Below are positions 7,774 to 14,510 of a DNA stretch of 33,824 bases, one piece after another (position 1 is the stretch's first letter; each line of letters opens with the position of its first letter). A model generated the notes under the pieces. The model ran no database searches, had not been told where the DNA came from, and saw only the letters and a program-made list of their open reading frames with translations. The stretch lies in the NCBI GenBank assembly GCA_944390455.1, contig CALXPU010000014.1, forward strand, positions 1-33,824, written 5' to 3'. The position numbers and the translations under genes are program-made. The DNA is from an uncultured Alphaproteobacteria bacterium. GTDB taxonomy: Bacteria; Pseudomonadota; Alphaproteobacteria; RF32; CAG-239.

Positions 7774-8373
7774 TTATTGAGCTTTCGGATAACCGATAGC
7801 TTCGGTCATAACTACTTCCATATCGCCTTCAAGCTTGAGCGCTTGTTTGAGCTCAGTACGATCATAAAGTCCGCGAACAACACATTTTAAGTTTTCTGAA
7901 GCACAATAAAGGCTTGCGTTTTGGTACATAGAACCGGCGTGCATTTCACCATATTTCTTGTCTTTTGTAACAAAGAGAAGATGAACCGGAGCATCTAGAG
8001 CAAATTTTTGATCTTTGGCCAAGATGGGGCGTAAATCTTCAGAGCCGAGTTGCTTTAAGATATTTGCTTTGGCATCATAGATGTAAGAGCCGGAGGGAAG
8101 TAAAACATACAAATCAATATCTTGACGATTTCTGGCGGTTGGAACAACACGCTTTCCGTCTTCAGAAGAAATTCCCCAAGTAGCCCAGAGTAAGTCAGAT
8201 AGATGCTTGTCAGATAACATTTTCGTATCAAAAGTACGACCAGAACGACGAGCTGCAATAGCTTCCATTAAAGGCATACCACCGGAAGTTGTAGGCTCGG
8301 TCAACTTAATATCTGCGGCATAAACAGATGATGCAGAGAGCATCATCATGGCGCCAAGAACCAATTTTTTCAT
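7774..8373 (-). CDS. Exported nitroreductase/SagB-like protein
   Basis: A 199-aa protein of the nitroreductase fold, which binds FMN and usually uses NAD(P)H. AIAARRSGRTFDTKMLSDK matches the N-terminal FMN-contacting Arg-rich motif, followed by HLSDLLWATWGIS and VPTARNRQDIDLYVLLPSG as in SagB-type relatives. Residues 1-19 form a Sec signal peptide (LVLGAMMMLSASSVYA), so the enzyme is probably periplasmic. That is unusual because most nitroreductases are cytoplasmic. The ATG at 8373 has GGGAGG 5 nt upstream. A TTG four codons earlier is the only alternative. The substrate is unknown, and export implies a cofactor or electron supply in the periplasm. Confidence 0.75.
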   Translation of the reverse strand: MKKLVLGAMMMLSASSVYAADIKLTEPTTSGGMPLMEAIAARRSGRTFDTKMLSDKHLSDLLWATWGISSEDGKRVVPTARNRQDIDLYVLLPSGSYIYDAKANILKQLGSEDLRPILAKDQKFALDAPVHLLFVTKDKKYGEMHAGSMYQNASLYCASENLKCVVRGLYDRTELKQALKLEGDMEVVMTEAIGYPKAQ

Positions 8374-8550
8374 AAGACCTCCCAAATAAAAAAATAAATT
8401 TCAACAATGAAAATATAGTCAGAAAAAGCATAAAATGTCTTTAATAAAACCGATTTACCCACAAAAAAGGGGATAAGTGAAGAGAACTATTGCTGATTTT
8501 AATTGTTTCGGGGCTAAATAAAAGTATTCAAAAATCAAGAAGGAACTAAA

Positions 8551-9285
8551 ATGAATCGGCGTGAATTTATAATTAATTCGCTGATGACATTGGGCGGAAC
8601 GACATTGTTGTCGGCATGTAAAGAAGAAAAACAGGTTAGGGTAAAGAAAGGAGAAGGTAAAATGAAAGTATTGATGATAAACGGCAGTGCGCATGAAGAA
8701 GGTTGCACCTACACAGCGTTGAGCGAAGTGGCAAAAGCCTTGAAAGAAGAAGGGATAGAGAGTGAGATTGTTCAGTTGGGAGCAACTGCGTACAGAGATT
8801 GCGTCGGTTGTGGTGGATGCCGTAAATTGGGACATTGTGTGTTTACGGATGATATTGTAAATGAGTTGGTAGAAAAGGCCAAAAGCGCCGATGGCTTTAT
8901 TTTTGGCACACCGGTATATTATGCGCATCCGTCGGGAAGATTGTTGAGTGTGCTAAATCGTGCGTTTTACTCAGGCGGAGCTGCATTTGCATATAAACCG
9001 GGAGCAGCTGTTGCGTCAGCCAGACGAGCCGGCACCATCGCATCGGTGGATGTAATAAACAAGTATTTTACGATTAATAACATGCCGGTAATATCCTCAA
9101 CTTATTGGAACGAAGTGCACGGTAATACGCCAGAAGAGGTAAAACAAGATGCGGAAGGAATGCAGACCATGCGCAATTTAGGTAAAAATATGGCGTGGGC
9201 CCTAAAGTTGATAGAAGAGGGTAAGAAGTTGGGTATTCAAACCCCAGAACCGGAAAGAGGAGCCAGAACCAACTTCATTCGCTAA
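8551..9285 (+). CDS. Tat-type NADPH-dependent FMN reductase-like flavoprotein with Cys-rich motif
   Basis: A 244-aa flavodoxin-fold protein of the iron-sulfur flavoprotein/FMN reductase group. KVLMINGSAHEEGCTYTAL is the phosphate-binding loop. DCVGCGGCRKLGHC is the compact cysteine motif of the family, and GTPVYYAHPSG contacts the flavin. Residues 1-23 begin NRREFI, a twin-arginine-like motif, then a hydrophobic stretch ending LLSAC, so the full form looks like a Tat-exported lipoprotein. A strong second ribosome site and ATG at 8662 would give a 207-aa cytoplasmic form starting at the flavodoxin fold. AAGGA precedes the first ATG. It is divergent from the nitroreductase gene. A redox role is likely; the electron partner is unknown. 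Confidence 0.75.
   Translation: MNRREFIINSLMTLGGTTLLSACKEEKQVRVKKGEGKMKVLMINGSAHEEGCTYTALSEVAKALKEEGIESEIVQLGATAYRDCVGCGGCRKLGHCVFTDDIVNELVEKAKSADGFIFGTPVYYAHPSGRLLSVLNRAFYSGGAAFAYKPGAAVASARRAGTIASVDVINKYFTINNMPVISSTYWNEVHGNTPEEVKQDAEGMQTMRNLGKNMAWALKLIEEGKKLGIQTPEPERGARTNFIR
8647..8664 (+). promoter_or_regulatory. Strong internal ribosome binding site and alternative start
   Basis: AAAGGAG (8647-8653) lies 8 nt before an in-frame ATG (8662), exactly where the flavodoxin domain begins. It is stronger than the site at the annotated start. It suggests two products, one exported and one cytoplasmic, or recent addition of the signal sequence to an older cytoplasmic gene. Confidence 0.6.
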
Positions 9286-9293
9286 AAAAAAGA

Positions 9294-9322
9294 TTGACAA
9301 AAAAATAAAAAAAGTACAACAT
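9294..9322 (+). promoter_or_regulatory. Candidate sigma70 promoter of the first coiled-coil gene
   Basis: TTGACA at 9294-9299, a 17-nt spacer, and a weak -10 CAACAT at 9317-9322, 32 nt before the ATG at 9355. Confidence 0.45.
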
Positions 9323-9354
9323 AAAAGCTGTCTAATAATTAAACAGATATTTTT

Positions 9355-9720
9355 ATGGAAAATTTTATTATGAGTAGTTACGTACTGCTGAATGCTCAGT
9401 GTGTCTTAGGAGGTGTTTGGATTATTTTATTAGTAGCAGGCAGTCTTTTCTTGATTGCTAAAATCATAGAAAAGATAGAAAATGCTCGCGATGAATGCAA
9501 ACGACAAGAAAGATTAGCCGATTATTGTCAGAAGCGTTCAGAATTTTATCAAAAAGAACGAGAAAAAGTTCTGAATTATTACCGCGAAAAGGCTCAAATA
9601 AATGGTCATCTTACGGATAAAGAGTTGGAAGAAGCCCGATTCTACATGGAAATTAACGGTGGTGATGAAGATGGATGGAAAGAAGAATATAAAAAATTCC
9701 GTCAAGAATTACATTGTTAA
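9355..9720 (+). CDS. Small membrane-anchored coiled-coil protein
   Basis: A 121-aa protein of unknown function. Residues about 8-32 are a hydrophobic membrane segment (CVLGGVWIILLVAGSLFLIA), followed by a charged helix with coiled-coil character (ENARDECKRQERLADY onward). There is no J domain, unlike the two similarly built downstream genes, and no other recognisable domain. No good ribosome site precedes the ATG at 9355. The ATG at 9370 five codons on is equally possible. It is first in a row of three similar N-anchored proteins, and its terminator is copied after the second gene. Confidence 0.55.
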   Translation: MENFIMSSYVLLNAQCVLGGVWIILLVAGSLFLIAKIIEKIENARDECKRQERLADYCQKRSEFYQKEREKVLNYYREKAQINGHLTDKELEEARFYMEINGGDEDGWKEEYKKFRQELHC

Positions 9721-9739
9721 AGCAATTAAGTAATTAATA

Positions 9740-9778
9740 AACGCCTCTTTCAAAAGGGGCGTTTTGCTTTTTAAAATC
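9740..9778 (+). terminator. Intrinsic terminator, copy 1
   Basis: AACGCCTCTTT (9740-9750) pairs with AAAGGGGCGTT (9753-9763), with one G-U pair and a 2-nt loop, then a T-rich tail. The hairpin's 3' arm and the following sequence are nearly identical to the copy at 10650-10680. Confidence 0.8.
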
Positions 9779-9801
9779 GCCAAAATAAGATACAAAAAAA
9801 C

Positions 9802-9829
9802 TTGACAAAATGTAAGAAGTAGATAAGAT
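9802..9829 (+). promoter_or_regulatory. Sigma70-like promoter of the first J-domain gene
   Basis: TTGACA (9802-9807), a 16-nt spacer, TAAGAT (9824-9829). The roughly 120 nt from the terminator tail through this promoter to the ATG recur before the second J-domain gene. A 5-codon reading frame (9850-9867) ends inside the ribosome site AAGGA. Confidence 0.65.
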
Positions 9830-9872
9830 AAAAGCAATTAACAATTATTATGGACTTAAAACTTTAAGGATT

Positions 9873-10628
9873 ATGACAAAATTATTTGTGATTATCGTTG
9901 TATTGTTCGTTATTGTTGCTTTTGTGGTAGTAATAGAAGAACAAGAAAAAAAAGAACGTGAAAGACAAGAATTTGAACGACAGGAACGCGAACGTTTGGA
10001 ACGTGAACGCCAAGAGCGCTTAAAAGAAGAAGCTATGAACAGAATGCGTGAACAAAAAGCACGTGAACGCCAAGAGCGCTTAAAAGAAGAAGCTATGAAC
10101 AGAATGCGTGAACAAAAAGCACGTGAAGAAGCAGAACGTATAAAAAACAAGTATGCGAAAGCTAAAGTTTTCTTTCAGGGCATATGGGTAACACGGCAAC
10201 AGTTATCGTATTTGGTTAATTTTTCAAAAGTTAGCGGTATGCAAGGCAAGAAATTACGAGATTTCTTAAGTAATTTAGGAAAGACCAATCATCTCTTTGC
10301 AGATTTTACCCAAGAAGCTGAAAACAGTCAAAAAGAAAAGGAAAAAGCAAAGTGGGACAGTTATAGCCAAACGAAACAAAATCATGGTTATAGAACAACT
10401 TCCACAAACACTGGTCAGGCCCAAAGCGCAAACGTCAATTCTTTCTATCAAATGTTCGGCTTAACTCCAGAAACACTGACATCCGAAAGTTTAAAAAGAG
10501 CTTATCGAGAGTTAGTTAAAAAGTATCATCCGGATAAAAATAAAGAGCCGGATGCTGCCGAAAAATTTCAAAGAGTACAGAGGTGTTATAAATATCTCAA
10601 AGGAGAATTACACCGCAAGACAGCCTAA
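9873..10628 (+). CDS. Membrane-anchored coiled-coil protein with C-terminal J domain
   Basis: A 251-aa DnaJ-family co-chaperone-like protein. Residues 1-20 are a hydrophobic anchor (LFVIIVVLFVIVAFVVVI). Residues about 22-100 are an extremely charged Glu/Arg/Lys helix containing an exact 20-residue duplication. A middle region follows, and residues about 190-248 are a J domain with KYHPDKNKEP, where the HPD tripeptide (about 219-221) is needed to stimulate Hsp70/DnaK ATPase. It lacks the Gly/Phe, zinc-finger and substrate domains of true DnaJ, and the J domain is at the C-terminus. It probably recruits DnaK to the inner membrane; the target is unknown. TTAAGGA precedes the ATG. Confidence 0.8.
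   Translation: MTKLFVIIVVLFVIVAFVVVIEEQEKKERERQEFERQERERLERERQERLKEEAMNRMREQKARERQERLKEEAMNRMREQKAREEAERIKNKYAKAKVFFQGIWVTRQQLSYLVNFSKVSGMQGKKLRDFLSNLGKTNHLFADFTQEAENSQKEKEKAKWDSYSQTKQNHGYRTTSTNTGQAQSANVNSFYQMFGLTPETLTSESLKRAYRELVKKYHPDKNKEPDAAEKFQRVQRCYKYLKGELHRKTA
10001..10127 (+). repeat. 60-bp perfect tandem duplication in the coiled coil
   Basis: Bases 10001-10060 recur exactly at 10061-10120, and identity continues for 7 nt into a third start. The unit encodes 20 residues (RERQERLKEEAMNRMREQKA), so the frame is kept. Perfect identity at synonymous sites points to a recent duplication or ongoing length variation. Confidence 0.95.
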
Positions 10629-10649
10629 CCGTTCAATCAATTAAGTACA

Positions 10650-10680
10650 AACGTCCCTTGAAAAGGGGCGTTTTGCTTTT
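10650..10680 (+). terminator. Intrinsic terminator, copy 2
   Basis: AACGTCCCTT (10650-10659) pairs with AAGGGGCGTT (10663-10672), followed by a T-rich tail. It ends the first J-domain gene and duplicates the terminator at 9740. Confidence 0.8.
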
Positions 10681-10709
10681 TAAAATCGCCAAAATAAAAT
10701 ACAAAAAAC

Positions 10710-10737
10710 TTGACAAAATAAAAGAAGGCGATATGAT
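10710..10737 (+). promoter_or_regulatory. Sigma70-like promoter of the second J-domain gene
   Basis: TTGACA (10710-10715), a 16-nt spacer, TATGAT (10732-10737). It is the best promoter match of the cassette and homologous to the one at 9802. The downstream leader sequence is also copied, with a one-base deletion that opens the small upstream frame. Confidence 0.7.
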
Positions 10738-10779
10738 AAAAGCAATTAACAATTATTATGGACTTAAAATTTAAGGATT

Positions 10780-11367
10780 ATGGCAATCGTTATGATTTAT
10801 ATGTTTTTGATTTTAGTGTTGGCTGCTATAGTTTTTTTCTTATATCTGATATCCAAGACAATAAGAGAAGATAATGAATACTACAAAAGGCAAGCTGAAC
10901 AAGAGGCAAAATTCCGCCGAAATGCTAAAGAAAAAAGAAAACAAGATACTGAAAATATACATCAAAACATAGATGATAGTTTTGAAGAATTACATAATAG
11001 TTTTGAAGAATTACATAAAAGTCTTGAAGAATTACTGAAGAGTTTGGAGGAATTAAGAGCGGTTCTGGAAGAAAAGCAGCGTGCCAGACAAGAATATTGC
11101 CGAAATAGTTACAATAACAACAGTAATCGTGGCAGCAATAGTAGTAATGGCGAGAGAACTTACAAAAGGTTAGAAGGCGTTTATAAAACTTTTGACTTAA
11201 CTCCCTCGACATTAACCGAAGCAAGCTTAAAGCAATCTTATCGTCGCTTGGTTCAGCTTTATCATCCAGATAGAAACAAAGAACCGAATGCAACTGAAAA
11301 ATTTCAAAAAATACAGTCGTATTACAGTATCTTACAGAAAGAATTGAAAAGCAAAAATGCTAGATGA
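10780..11367 (+). CDS. Membrane-anchored heptad-repeat protein with C-terminal J domain
   Basis: A 195-aa paralogue of the preceding gene. Residues about 4-26 form a hydrophobic anchor (YMFLILVLAAIVFFLYLI). Residues about 66-95 contain four exact heptad units of the type SFEELHN/SLEELLK, an ideal coiled coil. A Ser/Asn/Gly-rich linker follows, and residues about 138-192 are a J domain with LYHPDRNKEP (HPD about 162-164). It probably presents DnaK at the membrane, like its neighbour, but with a different helical stalk. The sequence after the J domain is very short. The start has AAGGA and a copied leader. Confidence 0.8.
   Translation: MAIVMIYMFLILVLAAIVFFLYLISKTIREDNEYYKRQAEQEAKFRRNAKEKRKQDTENIHQNIDDSFEELHNSFEELHKSLEELLKSLEELRAVLEEKQRARQEYCRNSYNNNSNRGSNSSNGERTYKRLEGVYKTFDLTPSTLTEASLKQSYRRLVQLYHPDRNKEPNATEKFQKIQSYYSILQKELKSKNAR
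10978..11061 (+). repeat. Four tandem 21-bp units encoding heptads
   Basis: Units begin at 10978, 10999, 11020 and 11041. The first two differ only at their last base, and later ones drift. Each encodes seven residues (S-F/L-E-E-L-x-x). This suggests growth of the coiled coil by replication slippage or unequal exchange. Confidence 0.85.
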
Positions 11368-11370
11368 AAC

Positions 11371-11407
11371 AAAAAAAGACGTTCCCTCAAGGAAACGTCT
11401 TTTTTTA
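11371..11407. terminator. Bidirectional intrinsic terminator
   Basis: GACGTTCC and GGAAACGTC form a hairpin with one bulge around a CTCAA loop. It is flanked by a run of A on the left and a run of T on the right, so it can stop transcription from both sides. Confidence 0.75.
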
Positions 11408-11427
11408 TGATACACGATTAATATGAC

Positions 11428-12858
11428 CTAGTCTCTAGGGTGAATGCGACCGGTAATGCATCCAATTCTTTCCGGAGAAGAGAAATGCACTCCTTCTACA
11501 GGCATGGTTGATTCAAAATGATAAGCCAGCGTGTCAAACGCGTTGAAAAGAACTCTACCTAATCCAACCGCGGCACAACCTGCGGCACTAACACCGACTT
11601 TAGCTACTTGAACACTTAAATGAGATGAAACTTTGGCTCCAACTTTTGCAATACGAGCAATTTTCTTAAGATTTTTAAACTGTTCAAGTTCATGTCCGGA
11701 GATATTGCGAATATAATCGTTGCTATATTGACAATAATCAAATTTTCGGTCTTGCACCAAAAAGTTTAAGACGTCTTCAGAAAAATCGCGTCCCCAAGAT
11801 TCATACACAAACTCAGGCATCAAAAGCACACGTCGTTTAGTTGCTTTGAAATCTTTACTGTTGATGATGTTATCAGAACAGATAATATTTCCTTTCACAT
11901 CAACAGAGAACAATCTTTCCCCACGCAAAAAACGATTTTTTAATTCAAACTGATCTTGCACCAGAGGAAGAGCCTGTTCAAATGGCAAATCAACATATCC
12001 AACCTTAAGTTCCAACTCATTTGTACCGGAATAAAGGGTAGAAGAGTAGGGTTCTCTGGTATAGTAACCACGTTCAAAGCAGTGAAGATTTGAATTTTGT
12101 GCCACTTGCTCATATTGTCCGTTTTTAAGCATGAGAGCAAACTCATGGAATAAGGGTTGCAAATTACCGAAACCGTTAAGTTTTTCAACAATCGGATCGC
12201 AGAAATCCGTATTAATCGGATTGCCGTTAATCATACATTTAAACGGTACATAGTGATCAGAAGTTTCATCCTGAGCAATAACCAGAGTTTCAGCATTAGG
12301 GTCAGTCAGCAGGCGCCAATTTTTAGATAAGACATCCGGATAATCTTGAGCGAGCTTAGCAGTTTCTTCAGGGAAGAAGCGTGTGGCGTCATCAAAATCA
12401 ATTCTGAACCAATCAGCCATCGGAGGTCTTTTAAAACGATTAACCAAGGTAATCGGTTTCGCATTTTTTACCACGCGTCGTCCGTTGGCATGATAGCAAA
12501 CAATTTTGTCGGAAAAGACCTTTGCCATAGGAATATTAAGGGCATATCTCATTAATGAATCCAAGGCATAGTTACCGGCATCAAAAGCAAGCATATTACC
12601 GATTTTAAGCCCCCAAACTCTTTCACGAAGAATAATCGGAGAAGTCTTTTCATCAACTTGAGCCGGCAACAAATTTGTACAGGCGTCAGGTAATTCCACA
12701 ACTTTATTGTGTAAAGCCGGAACAATCTCCGGATAAGAGCACTCAGACTTAATCAACGCAATGTTGCAAGATTTTTGCTGAATTTTTTGCAGTTCAAAAA
12801 TAGATTGCAGACAAACCCAATAGGCTTGAGCTAGAGTTAAACATGTGTTTTTTTCCAT
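11428..12858 (-). CDS. Unrecognised 476-aa protein
   Basis: I do not recognise a family. The protein is soluble-looking for most of its length, rich in aromatic and acidic residues, with regions such as RPPMADWFRIDFDDATRFF and WGRDFSEDVLNFLV. Near residues 400-445 is a helical, alanine/valine-rich stretch (SVQVAKVGVSAAGCAAVGLG) that could be a membrane-inserting or amphipathic hairpin. No signal peptide is seen at the N-terminus. No ribosome site precedes the ATG at 12858, though another start within the first codons is not obvious. It is a single gene between a bidirectional terminator and the divergent SDR gene. The long, uninterrupted frame supports a real gene. Confidence 0.6.
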   Translation of the reverse strand: MEKNTCLTLAQAYWVCLQSIFELQKIQQKSCNIALIKSECSYPEIVPALHNKVVELPDACTNLLPAQVDEKTSPIILRERVWGLKIGNMLAFDAGNYALDSLMRYALNIPMAKVFSDKIVCYHANGRRVVKNAKPITLVNRFKRPPMADWFRIDFDDATRFFPEETAKLAQDYPDVLSKNWRLLTDPNAETLVIAQDETSDHYVPFKCMINGNPINTDFCDPIVEKLNGFGNLQPLFHEFALMLKNGQYEQVAQNSNLHCFERGYYTREPYSSTLYSGTNELELKVGYVDLPFEQALPLVQDQFELKNRFLRGERLFSVDVKGNIICSDNIINSKDFKATKRRVLLMPEFVYESWGRDFSEDVLNFLVQDRKFDYCQYSNDYIRNISGHELEQFKNLKKIARIAKVGAKVSSHLSVQVAKVGVSAAGCAAVGLGRVLFNAFDTLAYHFESTMPVEGVHFSSPERIGCITGRIHPRD

Positions 12859-12970
12859 AAAAGTAAAAAATTAATAGTGATACAAAAAGATAAATAAAAC
12901 ACTAGAAGTATAGAATAATTAGACAAAAAGTCAAGTCAAAAAATAAAATCAAAATTGCGAGAAAACATCA

Positions 12971-12999
12971 TTGACAAAACCCGAAAAAATCTTCACAAT
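12971..12999 (+). promoter_or_regulatory. Candidate sigma70 promoter
   Basis: TTGACA (12971-12976), a 17-nt spacer, CACAAT (12994-12999), 38 nt before the start of the SDR gene. It is in the region divergent from the 476-aa orphan. Confidence 0.5.
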
Positions 13000-13037
13000 A
13001 GTAAGAAAGGAAAGAAAAGAGGAAAGGAGAGGACAAG

Positions 13038-13721
13038 ATGACGCAAAAAGTATGTTTAATCACCGGAGCAACCGGCTTTGTCGGACAAGAAATCTTAAAT
13101 GAATTGGTGTCATCAGGTCGTAAAGTTTTAGCATTAGGCGATTCAGAAGATGCTTTCAGTCCGTTATTGGCAAATAACAAAATGATTAAAGCAACATCAG
13201 CGTTACCGATAACGGCGGAGGCGTTCAAAGAACACAATGTTCAGTTTTGTTTTGGCGATGTGGCGGATATTTCTTTTCTTGCCTCAATTTTCAACACCGC
13301 AGCCAAAAGTGGCATAGAAATAGAGTTTGTATTGCATTTAGCTGCTGTTAAAAAAGGCAGACAAGTGGCATTAATGGGCGATGGAACCGCAAATTTACTG
13401 GAAGTTTGTCGTGCGTATTGGCAGAGTAATCCAGAAACATTTAAGGGATTTTTCTATGCGGCAGGCGAGGGAGATATTATCCGTAAATTCTCACAAAAAG
13501 ATGGTTTTCCGGTAAAGTTTTACAAATTACGTTCAAGTTTTGCTGAAAATAAAGAAAATACAGCACAGACAGAAAGTTTATATCGTTTATTTACACCGGT
13601 AGATATGCCGATACTTAAAAAATATCAAAGTAAAAGCGTTGGGAAAAAAGCCCCCATCAGCGATAATACCTATATCAAAGATTTGTCACAAGCTATAGGT
13701 CGCTTGCTAAATAATATATAG
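13038..13721 (+). CDS. Degenerate NAD(P)-dependent epimerase/SDR-like protein
   Basis: A 227-aa Rossmann protein. LITGATGFVGQEI is the glycine-rich TGxxGxxG dinucleotide loop of extended SDRs, and FVLHLAAVKKGR fits the following strand. The usual catalytic YxxxK pair is not evident where expected: the segment after the fifth strand reads FYAAGEGDIIRKF. At 227 residues it is shorter than typical epimerases (about 300). It may bind NAD(P) for sensing, act on an unusual substrate, or be inactive. AGGAAAGGAGAGG before the ATG is a strong ribosome site. It converges on the carbonic anhydrase gene with no obvious hairpin between. Confidence 0.65.
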   Translation: MTQKVCLITGATGFVGQEILNELVSSGRKVLALGDSEDAFSPLLANNKMIKATSALPITAEAFKEHNVQFCFGDVADISFLASIFNTAAKSGIEIEFVLHLAAVKKGRQVALMGDGTANLLEVCRAYWQSNPETFKGFFYAAGEGDIIRKFSQKDGFPVKFYKLRSSFAENKENTAQTESLYRLFTPVDMPILKKYQSKSVGKKAPISDNTYIKDLSQAIGRLLNNI

Positions 13722-13774
13722 ATTAATCGCACCTTTTCAAAAGCTGTACGGTAAGTAAAAATATCAAAAACACG

Positions 13775-14380
13775 TCAGTTATCCAAAGCAATAATTTCAA
13801 GAGCCCCGGTTTCAAGGTTGAAATACCAACCGTGTAAATCAAGAGTTTTGTTTAAAACAGCTTCTTTAATAAAAGGAAAAGTCATCAAATTAGCCATAGA
13901 AACACGAATAGCTTCCTTTTCACATAAGTTACAAGCAACTTCGTGAGTATGGTTAGCGCAAATATCTCGAATTTCAGGTGTATCGGCAATATCAAGCCAT
14001 GTATCAATAAAATTATGGTCATGTTTATGAGTGGAAACCAAGGTGTTAATTCCGCCACAGTGGCTATGTCCAAGAATAACAATATTTTCCACCTTTAAGT
14101 GACGAACGGCATATTCAATCGCAGCCGAAGTTCCGTGACAATGGCTCATATCAGAATCAAAAGCCGGTACGAGGTTAGCAACATTGCGAATAACAAAAAT
14201 ATCACCGGGATTGGTGTTGAGCAAAATAGAAGGATCAACCCGAGAGTCACTGCACGCAATAACCAAAGTTCTGGGCGCTTGTCCGTCGCGAACTAAAGTT
14301 TGATATATTTCGGGTTGCTCAACAAAGTATTGTTTATAAAAGTTTTGATAGCCTTGTAAAAGTTTAGCGATTTTAACCAT
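13775..14380 (-). CDS. Beta-class carbonic anhydrase
   Basis: A 201-aa zinc enzyme that interconverts CO2 and bicarbonate in the cytoplasm. IACSDSRVDP provides Cys43 and the Asp45-Arg47 dyad. GHSHCGG provides the remaining ligands His105 and Cys108. FVIRNVANLVP and the intervening GTSAAIEYAV segment are family-typical, and the length is normal. The ATG at 14380 has GGAG upstream. It is divergent from an orphan gene at 14511. Bicarbonate supply for fatty acid and nucleotide synthesis, or pH homeostasis, is the expected role. Confidence 0.93.
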   Translation of the reverse strand: MVKIAKLLQGYQNFYKQYFVEQPEIYQTLVRDGQAPRTLVIACSDSRVDPSILLNTNPGDIFVIRNVANLVPAFDSDMSHCHGTSAAIEYAVRHLKVENIVILGHSHCGGINTLVSTHKHDHNFIDTWLDIADTPEIRDICANHTHEVACNLCEKEAIRVSMANLMTFPFIKEAVLNKTLDLHGWYFNLETGALEIIALDN

Positions 14381-14461
14381 CTTTATTAACTCCGGTAATT
14401 TTACATCCGCAAAATAGAGTTAAGAAAAAAGAAAGTCAAGTAAAAGGTGAAGTGAAAAAAA

Positions 14462-14490
14462 TTGACTTAAGGCAAAAAATAATATAAAAT
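14462..14490 (+). promoter_or_regulatory. Sigma70-like promoter
   Basis: TTGACT (14462-14467), a 17-nt spacer, TAAAAT (14485-14490). The start codon at 14511 is only about 20 nt away, so the leader is very short, with GGGAG as the ribosome site. Confidence 0.6.
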
Positions 14491-14510
14491 TATCTTATGG
14501 GAGAACGCTG

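Noticed and set aside
10001..10127. CRISPR-like repeat
   Set aside because: The units are adjacent with no spacers, in frame and coding. They are a tandem duplication.
9848..10150. A 100-aa minus-strand frame rich in Ser/Arg/Phe with a 20-residue repeat
   Set aside because: It is the shadow of the duplicated coiled coil on the plus strand. The repeat is explained by the 60-bp duplication in the real gene.
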